64,000 bases of DNA from an uncultured Lacinutrix sp. Lineage in GTDB: Bacteria > Bacteroidota > Bacteroidia > Flavobacteriales > Flavobacteriaceae. Made by a program: the position numbers and the translations under genes. The notes below the pieces were generated by a model that searched no databases, was not told where the DNA came from, and was given only the letters and a program-made list of their open reading frames with translations. Location: NCBI RefSeq assembly GCF_947500325.1, contig NZ_CANMRQ010000002.1, forward strand, positions 310,001-374,000, in the 5' to 3' direction. The first letter of the stretch is position 1. Each line of letters starts with the position of its first letter. This document shows, piece by piece, positions 53,764 to 63,616 of the stretch.

Positions 53764-56712
53764 TTATTTTACGCTTATTTCATCAACAAACACCCAGCTT
53801 CTTCCATCATGTTTGTGTCCTAAATGCCATTCTGGTAATTTTCCTAATTTTTTTGCTACAAGCTTTACATAGCGGTAGTTTCCTTTTTGGTTGAATGTTA
53901 TGTTTTTTATTGAAACATCTTCAGATTCTATTGTTGCATCAATTTTTTGATTTTTTGCTAAAGATTTAAAGTTTTTCCCATCTTTAGAGACTAGACATTG
54001 TACTTCGGTTGGATAAAAAATCCATGAGCGTTGGTCTTGTAAAAAGCCGACATTTACACTGTTTATTTGTTTTTCACTACCTAAATCTACAGTAGCTATA
54101 ACATCTTTGTCAAAATAGCCTTGCCAGGTTCCTGTTCTAAAATCTTGCGCACCAACTATGCCGTCAATTAATGCATTTTTGCCTCCACCATTATACTGAT
54201 TAGCATATTCTGAATCTAATTTAATTGATAGATTTGGATCTATTTTGAAGAATTGAGTAGTGATTTCGGGACTCTTTTTTCCATTTAATTCAGCATATAC
54301 TTTTAATGTGCCAGCTTCAGAAATAGAAAAAGGTTTTTCGTATTTTTTATACTCAGAATCATTTTCAGAATAATAAATTGTAGCGTCTTTGGTATTACTT
54401 TGTAACTCAATATTTGTAGATCCATTAAAAGCAGTCTCTCCTTTTGAAATAAATGGAGATGATACAATTAAATGTTCTTTAATTTCAGTTTTTGGCTCTT
54501 CACCTTCTTTTGTTGCCCATGAAGAAGGTATACTAGACATTTTAAAATGAAGTGTTCCCCCATTAATAATATCGCTATGCGATATATAAGATTGTTTTAA
54601 GGGTTGACCATTTAAAGAAGCCGATTCTATATATTTATTAGTATCGCTTAAGCCTTCTGTAGAAACAGTAAATTGGTTTCCATTTTCTAAGTTAAACGTT
54701 CCCTTTTTTAATAAAGGCGTTCCAATTATATATTCATTAGAGCCAGGTGTTACAGGGTAAAATCCTAATGAACTAAAAATATACCAAGCACTCATTTGCC
54801 CGCAATCTTCATTCCCTGAAATGCCATCAGGTGTATTGGTATATAATTCAGTTAAGATTTGATGAATTTTCTCTTGAGTTTTATGAGGTTTATTTACAAA
54901 ATTATATAAATAAGCCATGTGGTGACTTGGCTCATTGCCATGAGCGTATTGGCCAATCAAACCTGTAATATCTACTTGATGACTTCCAGAGGTTTTATCT
55001 TTGGCAACAAATAGTTTGTCTAAATTAGATTCTAATTTATCTTTTCCTCCTAATAAATTTATAAAACCAGTAACATCTTGCGGAACATAATAACTGTATT
55101 GCCAAGAATTGGCTTCAGTATAATTAAAGTTTACTTCATAAGGATCGAAAGGTGCAAACCATGTGTTACGGAAGCGGCCACGCATAAATTGTGATTCTGG
55201 ATCATAAATGTTTTTATAGTATTGTGCACGTTCACTGTATTCTTTATAGATATCATTTTTATTCATTGCTTTTGCCATCTGTGCTATAGTCCAATCATCG
55301 TATGCATATTCTAATGTCTTAGATACCGATTCACTTTCTTCTTCTACAGGTATAAAACCGAATTCTTTATACGTTTTTAGCCCTAATTTATCACGGGTAG
55401 CACTATGTAGCATTGCTTTAAGTGCTTTTTCAGCATTATAACCTTTAATACCTTTTAGGTAAGCATCTGCAATTACAGGTACTGCGTGATAACCAATCAT
55501 GCAACCTGTATAATTAGCAGCTAGATCCCAAATAGGCATAATACCGCCTTCATCTTTTTTGGCTAAAAAAGTATTGATGAAGTCGTTTGTTTTATCTTGC
55601 TCAATAATTGTATATAAAGGATGTGTAGCACGATAAGTATCCCAAAGAGAAAATACAGTATAATAATCAAAATCTTTGGCTTCATGTATTTTTAAATCCA
55701 TACCTCTGTAGCGTCCATCTACATCTTGATATAAATTTGGAGCAATAGAGACATGGTACATTGATGAGTAGAAATTTGTTTTATAATCATCATTATCACT
55801 TTCAATTATAATTTTTTCTAGTTGCTTTTCCCAAAAGTCTTGCGCTGTTTTTTTTACTTGTTCAAAAGTTTGATTCCCTATTTCGCCGTCTAAGTTTTTC
55901 TTAGCCCCAGCTTCATCTACAGCAGAGATTCCTATTTTAACATACACAGGTTCATTATTTGGGTTGTTAAATTGAATGGCAGCTTTTTTACTTTCGAACT
56001 TATAGTTTTTAGAAGATATAGCATCACCTATATCATAACTTATAGTTTTAATTTTATGAGAAAACGTAATGTAATAATACAATTGCTGGTTTTTTGCCCA
56101 TGCTTTAGAATGTCTAAAACCTTGAATTGTATTATCATTAAGCATATTGATTTTATAATCAAGCACTTCATCTCGATGTTCTAAATCTAAAATTAAGATT
56201 TGGTTTTCAGCAGATGGAAATTCATATTTATGTACACCACTTCTTTTTGAAACGGTTAATTCTACATCAATATTTGTGTCATCTAAATGCACTTTATAAA
56301 AACCAGGTTCTGCAGTTTCCATTTTGTGAGAAAAATGAGATTTATATCCTTTTTTATCATTAGAACCATTATTGAAAATTACTTCATTTGTAGGCATTAA
56401 TAAAATATCGCCATAGTCGCTAACACCAGTTCCACTTAAATGTGTATGCGAAAAGCCATATATGTATTCGTCACTGTAATGGTATCCAGAGCATCCGTCC
56501 CAACCATCTAATCGTGTGTCTGGACTTAGCTGCATCATTCCAAAAGGCATTGTTGCACCTGGATAAGTATGTCCATGACCTCCAGTGCCAATAAATGGAT
56601 TTACATAAGAAATTAAAGGTTTATCTTTTACTGCAGCCGCGATATTATCCTCTTTTTTACAGTTAGTTAAGATTAGAAATAAACTAAAAAGGATTACTAA
56701 TTTGTGTCTCAT
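53764..56712 (-). CDS. GH92 alpha-mannosidase lipoprotein
   Basis: A 982-residue Ca-dependent exo-alpha-mannosidase, family GH92. MRHKLVILFSLFLILTNC is a lipoprotein signal with the lipidated cysteine at C18. The GH92 N-terminal beta-sandwich (VNPFIGTGGHGHTYPGATMP...) and catalytic (alpha/alpha)6 barrel span about 30-700, with catalytic E635 in GNEDCGQMSAWY. A chitobiase/FN3-like part and a C-terminal F5/8 type C-like domain (about 850-980, ending KHDGRSWVFVDEISV) follow. The ATG at 56712 starts the lipoprotein signal and is preferred over one at 56760. It is divergent from the GH20 gene with only 42 bases between. Confidence 0.94.
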   Translation of the reverse strand: MRHKLVILFSLFLILTNCKKEDNIAAAVKDKPLISYVNPFIGTGGHGHTYPGATMPFGMMQLSPDTRLDGWDGCSGYHYSDEYIYGFSHTHLSGTGVSDYGDILLMPTNEVIFNNGSNDKKGYKSHFSHKMETAEPGFYKVHLDDTNIDVELTVSKRSGVHKYEFPSAENQILILDLEHRDEVLDYKINMLNDNTIQGFRHSKAWAKNQQLYYYITFSHKIKTISYDIGDAISSKNYKFESKKAAIQFNNPNNEPVYVKIGISAVDEAGAKKNLDGEIGNQTFEQVKKTAQDFWEKQLEKIIIESDNDDYKTNFYSSMYHVSIAPNLYQDVDGRYRGMDLKIHEAKDFDYYTVFSLWDTYRATHPLYTIIEQDKTNDFINTFLAKKDEGGIMPIWDLAANYTGCMIGYHAVPVIADAYLKGIKGYNAEKALKAMLHSATRDKLGLKTYKEFGFIPVEEESESVSKTLEYAYDDWTIAQMAKAMNKNDIYKEYSERAQYYKNIYDPESQFMRGRFRNTWFAPFDPYEVNFNYTEANSWQYSYYVPQDVTGFINLLGGKDKLESNLDKLFVAKDKTSGSHQVDITGLIGQYAHGNEPSHHMAYLYNFVNKPHKTQEKIHQILTELYTNTPDGISGNEDCGQMSAWYIFSSLGFYPVTPGSNEYIIGTPLLKKGTFNLENGNQFTVSTEGLSDTNKYIESASLNGQPLKQSYISHSDIINGGTLHFKMSSIPSSWATKEGEEPKTEIKEHLIVSSPFISKGETAFNGSTNIELQSNTKDATIYYSENDSEYKKYEKPFSISEAGTLKVYAELNGKKSPEITTQFFKIDPNLSIKLDSEYANQYNGGGKNALIDGIVGAQDFRTGTWQGYFDKDVIATVDLGSEKQINSVNVGFLQDQRSWIFYPTEVQCLVSKDGKNFKSLAKNQKIDATIESEDVSIKNITFNQKGNYRYVKLVAKKLGKLPEWHLGHKHDGRSWVFVDEISVK

Positions 56713-56754
56713 TAAAAAATAGATTACTAAATTTAAAGCTTCTAATATACTAAA

Positions 56755-59052
56755 ATGCAATTCACTAAACTGCTATCTGTTTTTGTTTTATTATGCGCGA
56801 CTATAAGTTGTTCTCAAAAATCAAAAAAAACTGTTGCTCCTAAAATTATTCCAATACCTTTAAAACAGGAGCTTGCAAAAGGTCAATTTATGTTGAGTTC
56901 AAATACTGAATTGCATTATGCAGAGACTTTTAAAGTGTCTGCTCAATTTTTAAAGTCTTATATAGCTAATTCCAGTCAAATTAAATTAAAAGATAGTAAT
57001 GGAGAAAATACTATTTTGTTTATAAGGGATACTTTATTGTCAAATAAAGAAGAATATAACATAGATATTACTCCAAAAAACATAAAAATTACTGCAGCAA
57101 CTAATAATGGCGCATTCTATGCCGTGCAGACTTTAAGACAGTTACTGCCTTTAAGTTTTGAAAATGGGACTGAAAAAGAAGATCGTATTGCTATTCAATG
57201 TTTAAAAATAGAAGATAAGCCACAATTTGTTTATAGAGGTATGCATTTAGATGTTGGGCGCCATTTCTTTTCTACCAAATTTATAAAACAATATATAGAT
57301 GCTCTAGCGATGCTGAAAATGAATACATTTCATTGGCATTTAACTGAGGATCAAGGCTGGAGAATAGAAATAAAAAAGTATCCTAAACTAAATAAAATTG
57401 CAGCTTATAGAGATGAAACTTTAATAGGACATTATAATGATGAACCTCAAGAATTTGATGGAAAAAAATATGGAGGCTATTATTCTCAAGAAGAAATAAA
57501 AGATATTGTAAAATATGCTCAAGAAAGACATATTACTATTATACCAGAAATAGAAATGCCTGGACATTCTCAAGCAGCAATTGCTGCATACCCTCATTTA
57601 GGATGTAGTGGGAAGCAGGTTGAGGTAGCAACAAAATGGGGTGTTTTTGAAGATATTTATTGTAGTAAAGATGATACTTTTAACTTTATTGAAGATGTAT
57701 TAGATGAGGTTGTTGAATTGTTTCCAAGTCAATACATTCATATTGGAGGAGACGAGGCTCCAAAAACGAGATGGAAGACTTGCAGTGATTGTCAGCATAG
57801 AATGCAAACAGAAGGTTTAAAAGATGAACATGAATTACAAAGCTATTTTATTTCAAGAGTAGAGAGTTATTTGAATAGTAAAGGCAGGCAAATTATTGGT
57901 TGGGATGAGATCTTAGAAGGTGGTTTGGCTCCTAATGCAACGGTTATGTCATGGAGAGGAACAGATGGAGCTGTTGCTGCTGCTAAGCAAAAACATAATG
58001 TTATTAATACACCAACGTCTCATTGTTATTTTGACTATTACCAATCTACAAATAAAGATGAACCAACAGCTATTGGTGGTTTTTTACCATTAGAGAAAGT
58101 ATATAGTTTTAATCCCATTCCTGAAGAATTAACAACAGAAGAATCACAATATATTTTGGGAGCTCAAGGTAATGTATGGACTGAGTATATGCCAACCGAA
58201 GCGCAAGTAGAATATATGGTGTTTCCACGTATTCTAGCAATGAGTGAAGTTGTTTGGTCTAAAAATGAAAATAAAGACTATAACGATTTTATATCAAGAG
58301 TTGAAAATTTTAATAAACGATTAGATACTTTAGGGATTAATTATGCAAATCATTTATATGAAGTGGAAGGCGAATTATTTACTAAAAATGAAAAACAAAA
58401 TTATGCTCTAAAAACATTAACAAAAGGAAAAGACATTCGTTATACTTTAGATGGAAATGAACCAACTTTAAATTCAAAAAAATATAAAGGACCAATCCCT
58501 ATTTTTGAAAGTAAAACTATTAAAGCAGCCGTTTTTAATCAAAAAAAGAAGTTAGGTTTAACTTTTATAGAAACCATAAATTACCACAAAGCAATAGGTA
58601 AGAAGATTACATTAAATGTTGCTCCTAATAAAACATACAGTGGTAGTGGGAAAGAAGGAATGATCAATGGAATTAATGGTAGCAATGAGCGTTTTGGAGA
58701 TAAGGAATGGTTAGGATTTTGGGGAGATGATTTGGAAATTACAATAGACTTTGGAGAAATCACCAAAATCAATGCTATAGAAACTCGTTTTTATAACGCT
58801 AATGGACAATGGTTATATTCGCCAAAAAAGATAAATATAGATTTTTCTCAAGATTGCAATGTAAAAGGAAAGCTGCCTAGTATTGAAGTGAAAAATAGAG
58901 ACTCAATAATTTCTACTTTTAATACTACTTTTAAAAACCTTTCGGCAAGTAAAGTCATATTGAGAATCCCAAATTACGGTATAATTCCAGAAGGATTTCA
59001 AGGTGCAGGAAATAAAGCTTGGACATTTATAGATGAGATTATTGTGAAATAG
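56755..59052 (+). CDS. GH20 beta-N-acetylhexosaminidase lipoprotein
   Basis: A 765-residue exo-hexosaminidase that removes terminal beta-GlcNAc or GalNAc. The lipoprotein signal ends at SC (about C19). A GH20b N-domain (about 30-155) precedes the TIM barrel (about 158-510) with HLTEDQGWRIEIK and the catalytic pair D333-E334 in YIHIGGDEAPKTRW, plus WTEYMPT. A chitobiase-like part and a C-terminal F5/8-type C-like domain (about 620-765, ending NKAWTFIDEIIVK) follow, matching the end of the GH92 protein. It is probably anchored facing out or into the periplasm and trims complex N-glycans. Confidence 0.95.
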   Translation: MQFTKLLSVFVLLCATISCSQKSKKTVAPKIIPIPLKQELAKGQFMLSSNTELHYAETFKVSAQFLKSYIANSSQIKLKDSNGENTILFIRDTLLSNKEEYNIDITPKNIKITAATNNGAFYAVQTLRQLLPLSFENGTEKEDRIAIQCLKIEDKPQFVYRGMHLDVGRHFFSTKFIKQYIDALAMLKMNTFHWHLTEDQGWRIEIKKYPKLNKIAAYRDETLIGHYNDEPQEFDGKKYGGYYSQEEIKDIVKYAQERHITIIPEIEMPGHSQAAIAAYPHLGCSGKQVEVATKWGVFEDIYCSKDDTFNFIEDVLDEVVELFPSQYIHIGGDEAPKTRWKTCSDCQHRMQTEGLKDEHELQSYFISRVESYLNSKGRQIIGWDEILEGGLAPNATVMSWRGTDGAVAAAKQKHNVINTPTSHCYFDYYQSTNKDEPTAIGGFLPLEKVYSFNPIPEELTTEESQYILGAQGNVWTEYMPTEAQVEYMVFPRILAMSEVVWSKNENKDYNDFISRVENFNKRLDTLGINYANHLYEVEGELFTKNEKQNYALKTLTKGKDIRYTLDGNEPTLNSKKYKGPIPIFESKTIKAAVFNQKKKLGLTFIETINYHKAIGKKITLNVAPNKTYSGSGKEGMINGINGSNERFGDKEWLGFWGDDLEITIDFGEITKINAIETRFYNANGQWLYSPKKINIDFSQDCNVKGKLPSIEVKNRDSIISTFNTTFKNLSASKVILRIPNYGIIPEGFQGAGNKAWTFIDEIIVK

Positions 59053-59125
59053 TGAAAAAAAACAGGCCTAAAAGACAAAATTGTATTAGCATAGATAAAT
59101 ACATAGTTGTTAATTTAGAAGCATA

Positions 59126-59133
59126 TAATTTTG
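59126..59133 (+). promoter_or_regulatory. -7 box of the cutC-PNGase-mannosidase operon
   Basis: TAATTTTG matches TAnnTTTG. A small hairpin TTCGC-TTTTT-GCGAA (about 59166-59180) follows in the leader, 10 bases before the start codon region. Confidence 0.45.
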
Positions 59134-59191
59134 AGTACTAATAAAATATTAACCACTTAAAAAGTTTTCGCTTTTTGCGAATCAATAAAGG

Positions 59192-59914
59192 ATGATTTTA
59201 GAAATCTGTGCTAACTCATATCAATCGGCAAAGAATGCTCAAGATGCGGGTGCCCACCGTATCGAATTGTGTAGTGAATTAGCAATTGGAGGCATTACTC
59301 CTAATTATGGTTTACTTAAACAAGTTATTAATAATTTAAGTATTGAAACATTTGTTTTAATTCGCCCTAGAAGTGGCAATTTCACTTATTCTAAAGAAGA
59401 ATTTGAAATAATGAAAAGTAACATTAAACTCTGTAAAACGTTTGGGTGTGCTGGTATTGTTTCAGGTGTTTTACATGCAGATAATACAATTGATATAGAA
59501 CGCACCAAACAATTAATTGAATTATCTAAACCATTACCATTTACCTTTCATCGCGCTTTTGATTGGGTTTTAGATCAAGAAGAAACATTAGAGCAATTAA
59601 TAGAAATTGGAGTAAAAAGAGTGTTAACATCTGGACAGAATGTTACCGCTGAAAAAGCATTAGAAGTTTTAAAAACATTAAAACACAAAGCTAAAAATAG
59701 AATAACTATTCTTCCAGGTGGAGGTATTTCTGTAGATAATGCAGTTATATTTAAAAAGGCTGGTTTTAATGAGATTCATGCCTCTTTAACACAATTAGGG
59801 AAAGTAAATGAGCAACCTCAAATTGCAATGAATAGTGATAAACACTTTAATGAAACAAGTTTAGCAGTTTCAAGTTTAGAAAAAATAAAAGAATTATTAA
59901 AAATTATTCAATAA
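59192..59914 (+). CDS. cutC: CutC family TIM-barrel protein
   Basis: A 240-residue CutC-type TIM barrel: ILEICANSYQSAKNAQDAGAHRIELCSELAIGG is the family start, with FVLIRPRSGNF, TFHRAFDW and TSGQNVTAEKA. Copper homeostasis is the historical role but is weakly supported; its position as first gene of an N-glycan operon, 1 base before the PNGase F-like gene, argues for a part in glycan or amino-sugar use. An AAAGG stretch just before the ATG is a fair ribosome-binding site. Confidence 0.92.
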   Translation: MILEICANSYQSAKNAQDAGAHRIELCSELAIGGITPNYGLLKQVINNLSIETFVLIRPRSGNFTYSKEEFEIMKSNIKLCKTFGCAGIVSGVLHADNTIDIERTKQLIELSKPLPFTFHRAFDWVLDQEETLEQLIEIGVKRVLTSGQNVTAEKALEVLKTLKHKAKNRITILPGGGISVDNAVIFKKAGFNEIHASLTQLGKVNEQPQIAMNSDKHFNETSLAVSSLEKIKELLKIIQ

Positions 59915-59915
59915 T

Positions 59916-61115
59916 ATGAAGTTTAAATTAGGGCTTTTAAGTTTATTCATTTTAACAGCTTGTAAAAAAGAAGTAAAACCAATAGGTGACCATTATATAT
60001 CAATTTTTGATAATACTAATCTATATTTTGATATGGGTTTTAAAGATGGTTCAAAAAAATTAAACGATTCTATATTACGTTTAGATGCTGGGCGAGTGCT
60101 AGTAAAAAAAATAAAATTACCTAATTACAAATTACAACCAAAAGTAACAGTAAATGTTACTTTAACGTCTAATGGAGATCCATGGGATAAAGCGGGTTCG
60201 TTATTTGTAATACCAAAAAACTCAAATTTAAATTTAGTAGATTTTGAAACAGGTAAGTTTGATTTAAAAACATTAAAACAAGAGTATCCAGTAATTACTT
60301 TACTAGAGAAAGATAGTCTTAATTATAAGCCAAATATTGAACTTATTCGATTTATGACGCCATTTGGTGTTGGTCACTTTACTAATGATGAACGCGTAAA
60401 AGATAGAAAACCACCGTATATCCCACATTGGGAAGAGAACGTAAAATGGTCTCAAGAGATTACGCATTTATTACCTTTACTAGAAAATGAGGTTTATATT
60501 GGAGTTTATGTTGATACTTGGACAAAAGAAGGTTATAATATTTCTGTGAATTTAGATTTTAAAGAAAGTGAAATTCCTAATCATATAAAAAATAAACAAA
60601 CAGTTATACCATTAGTTAATACTTCAAAGTATGCCGCAGAGCAAAAACTATATGATGATTTTTCTAAACAACCATTAAGTATCACTTTTACAGCAAAAGA
60701 GCAATATAAAAACGCGAAGCTTTATTTTATAACAACAGGTCATGGCGGACATTCTGGAGGAGATGAGTTTGTTAAAAAAGAACATCAAATAGATTTTGAT
60801 GGCAAGAATATAAAAACATGGATACCTTGGCGCGACGATTGCGCTAGTTTCAGACGTTTTAACCCAACTTCTGGGACTTGGTCTGCTAAAGAATTTATGC
60901 CAGATGAAAAATCTGATGATAAAATAGCCTCTTCAGATTTATCACGATCAAATTGGTGTCCAGGTAGTCAAGTATTACCTGAAATTATAGATTTGGGAGA
61001 TGTTGCTATAGGCGATCATACACTTAAAATTCAAATTCCAGAAGCACAAGTTGCTACTGAAACAGAAAATAATTATTGGATGATTTCCGCATATATTTTA
61101 TACGACAATGAATAA
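59916..61115 (+). CDS. PNGase F-like peptide-N4-glycosidase lipoprotein
   Basis: A 399-residue lipoprotein (LTAC with C16) with both PNGase F jelly-roll domains, about 30-215 and 230-398. Landmarks match PNGase F: FMTPFGVGHF, GVYVDTWTKEGYNISV, the GHGGHSGGDEF stretch, FRRFNPTSGTW and SRSNWCPGSQVLPE. By comparison with the Elizabethkingia enzyme as I remember it (D60, E118, E206), the matching residues are D91, D200 (Glu to Asp) and E284. It would cut the whole glycan from Asn, giving Asp. It overlaps the mannosidase gene by 8 bases and follows cutC by 1 base. Confidence 0.88.
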   Translation: MKFKLGLLSLFILTACKKEVKPIGDHYISIFDNTNLYFDMGFKDGSKKLNDSILRLDAGRVLVKKIKLPNYKLQPKVTVNVTLTSNGDPWDKAGSLFVIPKNSNLNLVDFETGKFDLKTLKQEYPVITLLEKDSLNYKPNIELIRFMTPFGVGHFTNDERVKDRKPPYIPHWEENVKWSQEITHLLPLLENEVYIGVYVDTWTKEGYNISVNLDFKESEIPNHIKNKQTVIPLVNTSKYAAEQKLYDDFSKQPLSITFTAKEQYKNAKLYFITTGHGGHSGGDEFVKKEHQIDFDGKNIKTWIPWRDDCASFRRFNPTSGTWSAKEFMPDEKSDDKIASSDLSRSNWCPGSQVLPEIIDLGDVAIGDHTLKIQIPEAQVATETENNYWMISAYILYDNE

Positions 61116-63573
61116 ACTATTTTTAGTATTACTTATAGCTATAATGTATAGTTGTAAGAAAGACGATTCTCCAAAAGCAAATAATTTAAATCAAAATTGG
61201 GCTTTTAAAAATGTAAAAGATACAATATGGCATGCGGCTGAGGTACCTGGAGAAGTGCATTCCGATTTATTTAGAAACGGAACAATAGAAGATCCTTTTG
61301 TGGCTAACAATGAATTAGATTTACAATGGATTTCTAGTGAAGATTGGGAATATAAAACCAACTTTAAAGTTGATGAAGAAACATTGTTAAAAAAGCATCT
61401 CGAATTAGATTTTAAAGGCTTAGATACCTATGCAACTGTGTATTTAAATGGAAAAGAAATTTTAAAAACTAATAATGCATTTCGTGAATTTTTAGTGGAT
61501 GTAAAATCAATTATAAAGGCAGAAAATGAATTACATATTGTTTTTGAGAGTACTACTAAAGCAGAAAAAATAGAAAAAGAAAAACTACCATACGAGTTGC
61601 CTGCTGGAGATCGTATTTTTACGAGGAAACCACAGTTTCATTATGGTTGGGATTGGGGTCCAGTGTTAACTTCTAGTGGAGTATCTAGACCAATAATTTT
61701 AAAATCATGGAATGATTTTAAAATTGAAGATGTCTATTTTAATCAAAAAACATTAAATGATACGTTAGCAGAAATAGAAGCGCAGTTTGAAGTTAAAACA
61801 TTGTTCAAAGATCCAATTACAGTTGAGATTTATGTAAATAATATATTAAACACTAAAACAGAATTAGAAGAAACTTCTAAAACCTTTTCTATCCCAATAC
61901 AAATTAAGAATCCAAAAAAATGGTGGCCACATAATATTGGAGAACCTTATTTATATAATATAAAAACGGTAGTAAAACAAGGTAGAAGAACTTTAGATTC
62001 CTATACCTTAAAAAAAGGATTAAGAACGATAGAATTAGTGACAGAAAAAGATAGTATTGGTGAATCATTCTATTTTAAAGTAAATGATATACCAGTATAT
62101 GCAAAAGGAGCTAATTATATTCCGCAACATAGCTTTCAAAATCAAGTAAAAATAGAAGATTATAAACGTATTTTGGGAGATGCTGTAGACGCTAATATGA
62201 ATATGCTTCGTGTTTGGGGTGGCGGCATTTATGAAGACGATATATTTTATGAGTTGTGTGATGAAAAAGGTATTATGGTTTGGCAAGATTTTATGTTTGC
62301 ATGCGCTATGTATCCAGGAGATGATAATTATCTAGAAAATGTAAAACAAGAAGCTATTGATAATGTAAAACGTCTAAGAAACCATAGTTCTATAGCTTTA
62401 TGGTGTGGTAATAATGAAAATAATGAAGCTTGGCATCGTTGGGGATGGCAAACAGGAAGAAGTGAAGATGAAAAAAACGAAATATGGGGTAATTATCTTA
62501 AGTTGTTTGACACGCTTTTACCGCAAGTTGTAAACGATTATCATAACGAGATAGACTATTGGGAAAGTTCACCAAGATATGGAAGAGGAAATCCTTTATA
62601 TAAAACCGAAGGAGATGCCCACGATTGGTGGATTTGGCATGACGAATATCCTTTTGAACATTTACAGGATGCTGTGCCTCGTTTTATGAGTGAGTTTGGA
62701 TTTCAAGCGTTTCCAAGTTATGAAGCTATAAAATATATTAACGGTAACGAAAGTACTTCGGTATCTTCTAAGGCTTTCGATACGCATCAAAAACACCCAA
62801 GAGGTTATTCTATTATAAAAAACTATATGGAACGTGATTACCCTGTGCCAGATAATGATGAAGATTATGTCTATATGAGTCAACTAATGCAAGCTAATGG
62901 AATGGTAATGGGTTTTGAGGCGCAACGCCGTGCTAAACCATATAATATGGGCACATTGTATTGGCAACTTAATGATTGTTGGCCTGTAATATCATGGTCT
63001 AGTATAGATTTCTTAGGAAATTGGAAAGCAATGCATTATAAAACAAAGAAAGCTTTTGAAGATGTTTTAATTTCTTCAAGAGTGGTTAATGATACTTTAA
63101 ATGTTTACTTAATTAATGATGATTTAGAGTCGTATAAAGGAGATTTAAAACTTAAAATAATAGATTTTAACGGTAATCTTTTACATGAAGTCTCTAAGCC
63201 AATAGATGTAGAAGCAGATAGTAGTGAGATAAAATATAAATTAGATATTACAAGGTTTAATAAAGATGAAGTTGTTGTAATCTCAACATTTAAAGATGAG
63301 ATTTCTCTTTTTTATCTAGGTAAGTATAAGGCATTAAAACTTCAAAAGGGAGATATTAAACAAACTGTAACAAAAACAGATGATGGTTTTTCTATTGAAT
63401 TATCAAGTAAAATACTTCAAAAAGACGTGTTTTTAATTTCAGAAGCAAAAGGTCATTTTAGTGATAATTTTTTCGATATACTACCTAATGAAACAAAAGT
63501 GATAGAGTTTAAAAGTAAGGCAAACGAAATTAAAGATTTTCGTATAAAAACCTTTAACAATTTAGTAAGATAA
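61108..63573 (+). CDS. GH2 beta-mannosidase lipoprotein
   Basis: An 821-residue family GH2 enzyme with a lipoprotein signal (MNKLFLVLLIAIMYSC, C16). The sugar-binding domain covers about 20-190, the immunoglobulin-like domain about 195-300 and the TIM barrel about 305-660. The acid/base is E437 in WCGNNENNEAW and the nucleophile E529 in MSEFGFQAFPS; FHYGWDWGPVLTSSG is typical for beta-mannosidases. It would remove the beta-mannose of the N-glycan core after GH92 action. Last gene of the operon starting at cutC. Confidence 0.94.
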   Translation: MNKLFLVLLIAIMYSCKKDDSPKANNLNQNWAFKNVKDTIWHAAEVPGEVHSDLFRNGTIEDPFVANNELDLQWISSEDWEYKTNFKVDEETLLKKHLELDFKGLDTYATVYLNGKEILKTNNAFREFLVDVKSIIKAENELHIVFESTTKAEKIEKEKLPYELPAGDRIFTRKPQFHYGWDWGPVLTSSGVSRPIILKSWNDFKIEDVYFNQKTLNDTLAEIEAQFEVKTLFKDPITVEIYVNNILNTKTELEETSKTFSIPIQIKNPKKWWPHNIGEPYLYNIKTVVKQGRRTLDSYTLKKGLRTIELVTEKDSIGESFYFKVNDIPVYAKGANYIPQHSFQNQVKIEDYKRILGDAVDANMNMLRVWGGGIYEDDIFYELCDEKGIMVWQDFMFACAMYPGDDNYLENVKQEAIDNVKRLRNHSSIALWCGNNENNEAWHRWGWQTGRSEDEKNEIWGNYLKLFDTLLPQVVNDYHNEIDYWESSPRYGRGNPLYKTEGDAHDWWIWHDEYPFEHLQDAVPRFMSEFGFQAFPSYEAIKYINGNESTSVSSKAFDTHQKHPRGYSIIKNYMERDYPVPDNDEDYVYMSQLMQANGMVMGFEAQRRAKPYNMGTLYWQLNDCWPVISWSSIDFLGNWKAMHYKTKKAFEDVLISSRVVNDTLNVYLINDDLESYKGDLKLKIIDFNGNLLHEVSKPIDVEADSSEIKYKLDITRFNKDEVVVISTFKDEISLFYLGKYKALKLQKGDIKQTVTKTDDGFSIELSSKILQKDVFLISEAKGHFSDNFFDILPNETKVIEFKSKANEIKDFRIKTFNNLVR

Positions 63574-63590
63574 AACAGTCTGTAAATGGT

Positions 63591-63598
63591 TAATTTTG
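63591..63598 (+). promoter_or_regulatory. -7 box of the last gene
   Basis: TAATTTTG matches TAnnTTTG, 18 bases ahead of the ATG at 63617 and after the mannosidase stop. Confidence 0.45.
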
Positions 63599-63616
63599 AT
63601 AAAAATTAATTTATCT

